A stretch of 64,000 nucleotides of DNA from Martinezella miluonensis (lineage in GTDB: Bacteria > Pseudomonadota > Alphaproteobacteria > Rhizobiales > Rhizobiaceae). The stretch is taken from the NCBI RefSeq assembly GCF_900094545.1, contig NZ_FMAH01000002.1, positions 248,001 through 312,000 on the forward strand. The letters are read 5' to 3'. Below, in pieces: positions 63,743-64,000 of this stretch. The stretch's first letter is position 1. Each line of letters starts with the position of its first letter. The notes beneath the pieces are model-generated. The model did no database searches. It was not told the origin of the DNA and saw nothing but the letters and a program-made list of their open reading frames with translations. A program made the translations under genes and the position numbers.

Positions 63743-64000
63743 ATGGCAGTTGCGATCGCACGCAAGACGCTTCTCTACGAATGGCGCCGGTTTCTGCCGG
63801 CTGTCGCGGCAGTGGCGTTTTCCGGACTGTTGATGACAGCTCAAGGAGCGCTGCTGCTCGGCATCGTCAGCGCGAACTCGCTCTATGTCACCCAGTCGAA
63901 TGCGAGCTACTGGCTCGGCTTTCCCGGCACGCAAAGCGTCGAACTGGGGCGCACCGTTCCGGCCAGCGTGCTGACGAACCTTTATGCGGAGCCTGCTATC
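63743..64000 (+). CDS. ABC exporter permease (DevC/FtsX-like), cut by window end
   Basis: The first 86 residues are visible and the frame stays open to the window edge. The start VAIARKTLLYEWRRFLPAVAAVAFSG and a first membrane helix followed by a periplasmic part (TQSNASYWLGFPGTQSVELGRTVPASVLTNLYAE) are typical of the DevC branch of MacB/FtsX-type permeases. GGAAGGG lies upstream of the ATG. Directly following a NodT channel, it is probably part of an ABC exporter with an adaptor and ATPase encoded beyond the window. Confidence 0.72.
   Translation, partial: MAVAIARKTLLYEWRRFLPAVAAVAFSGLLMTAQGALLLGIVSANSLYVTQSNASYWLGFPGTQSVELGRTVPASVLTNLYAEPAI

Noticed and set aside
1..64000. tRNA, rRNA, CRISPR, insertion sequences, prophage
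   Set aside because: Looked for cloverleaf arms, repeat-spacer arrays, transposase motifs and phage genes by eye; none seen. A tRNA scan would be needed to exclude them fully.

Overview
The window is about 60% GC with short intergenic gaps, many ATGA start/stop overlaps and a gene set typical of Rhizobiaceae: a gammaless polyamine-type ABC uptake repertoire, an accessory chemotaxis operon, DUF1217, TadE/TadG, a Dap-type D-aminopeptidase and a NodT-family outer-membrane factor. The most likely source is a Rhizobium/Agrobacterium-like alphaproteobacterium. No tRNA, rRNA, CRISPR array, insertion sequence or phage gene was recognised, so this looks like chromosome or chromid backbone with accessory metabolic and sensory modules rather than a mobile island.

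Layout. 1-8.5 kb: the end of an MFS carrier, a methyltransferase, an unknown protein, an MFS transporter preceded by a promoter-terminator unit that looks like a small RNA or an attenuated leader (3.10-3.22 kb), a ParB-like fold protein, a PAP2 phosphatase, a BaeR/AdeR-like two-component pair and a VirK/YbjX protein. 8.7-23.3 kb: a chemotaxis block. A soluble protein with a degenerate chemoreceptor tip and an AraC regulator precede a ten-gene operon (HD-GYP response regulator, STAS protein, CheY, CheA, CheW, two chemoreceptors with near-identical signalling halves, a second CheW, CheR, CheB). A ParA-like ATPase follows. 23.4-30.5 kb: a secreted unknown, then patatin and acetoacetate decarboxylase facing 3-hydroxybutyrate dehydrogenase, PPK2, a cystathionine gamma-synthase family enzyme and another secreted unknown.

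30.6-36.7 kb: an RpiR regulator and a polyamine/peptide-type ABC importer ending in a P1-family (DmpA-type) peptidase. 36.9-42.3 kb: a 734-residue protein with about six DUF1217-like repeats, a TadE/TadG pair and a small protein. 42.4-53 kb: a minus-strand catabolic unit led by a large MalT-like LuxR regulator, followed by hydantoinase B, hydantoinase A and a complete polyamine-type ABC importer. 53-64 kb: a DUF882 protein, the C-terminal remnant of a histidine kinase, an L,D-transpeptidase plus D-aminopeptidase pair, an HPP-CBS membrane protein with a LysR regulator, two small membrane proteins, an SH3 protein, and the start of an export operon (NodT-like outer-membrane lipoprotein plus a DevC/FtsX-type permease cut by the window end).

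How the genes may work together. The chemotaxis genes form one self-contained signalling unit that probably links receptor input to a c-di-GMP phosphodiesterase. The two importer units each pair uptake with a cytoplasmic amide/peptide hydrolase, which suggests scavenging of unusual amides. The patatin-adc-bdhA arrangement suggests handling of acetoacetate/3-hydroxybutyrate. Functions are assigned from motifs read by eye; no database search was possible.
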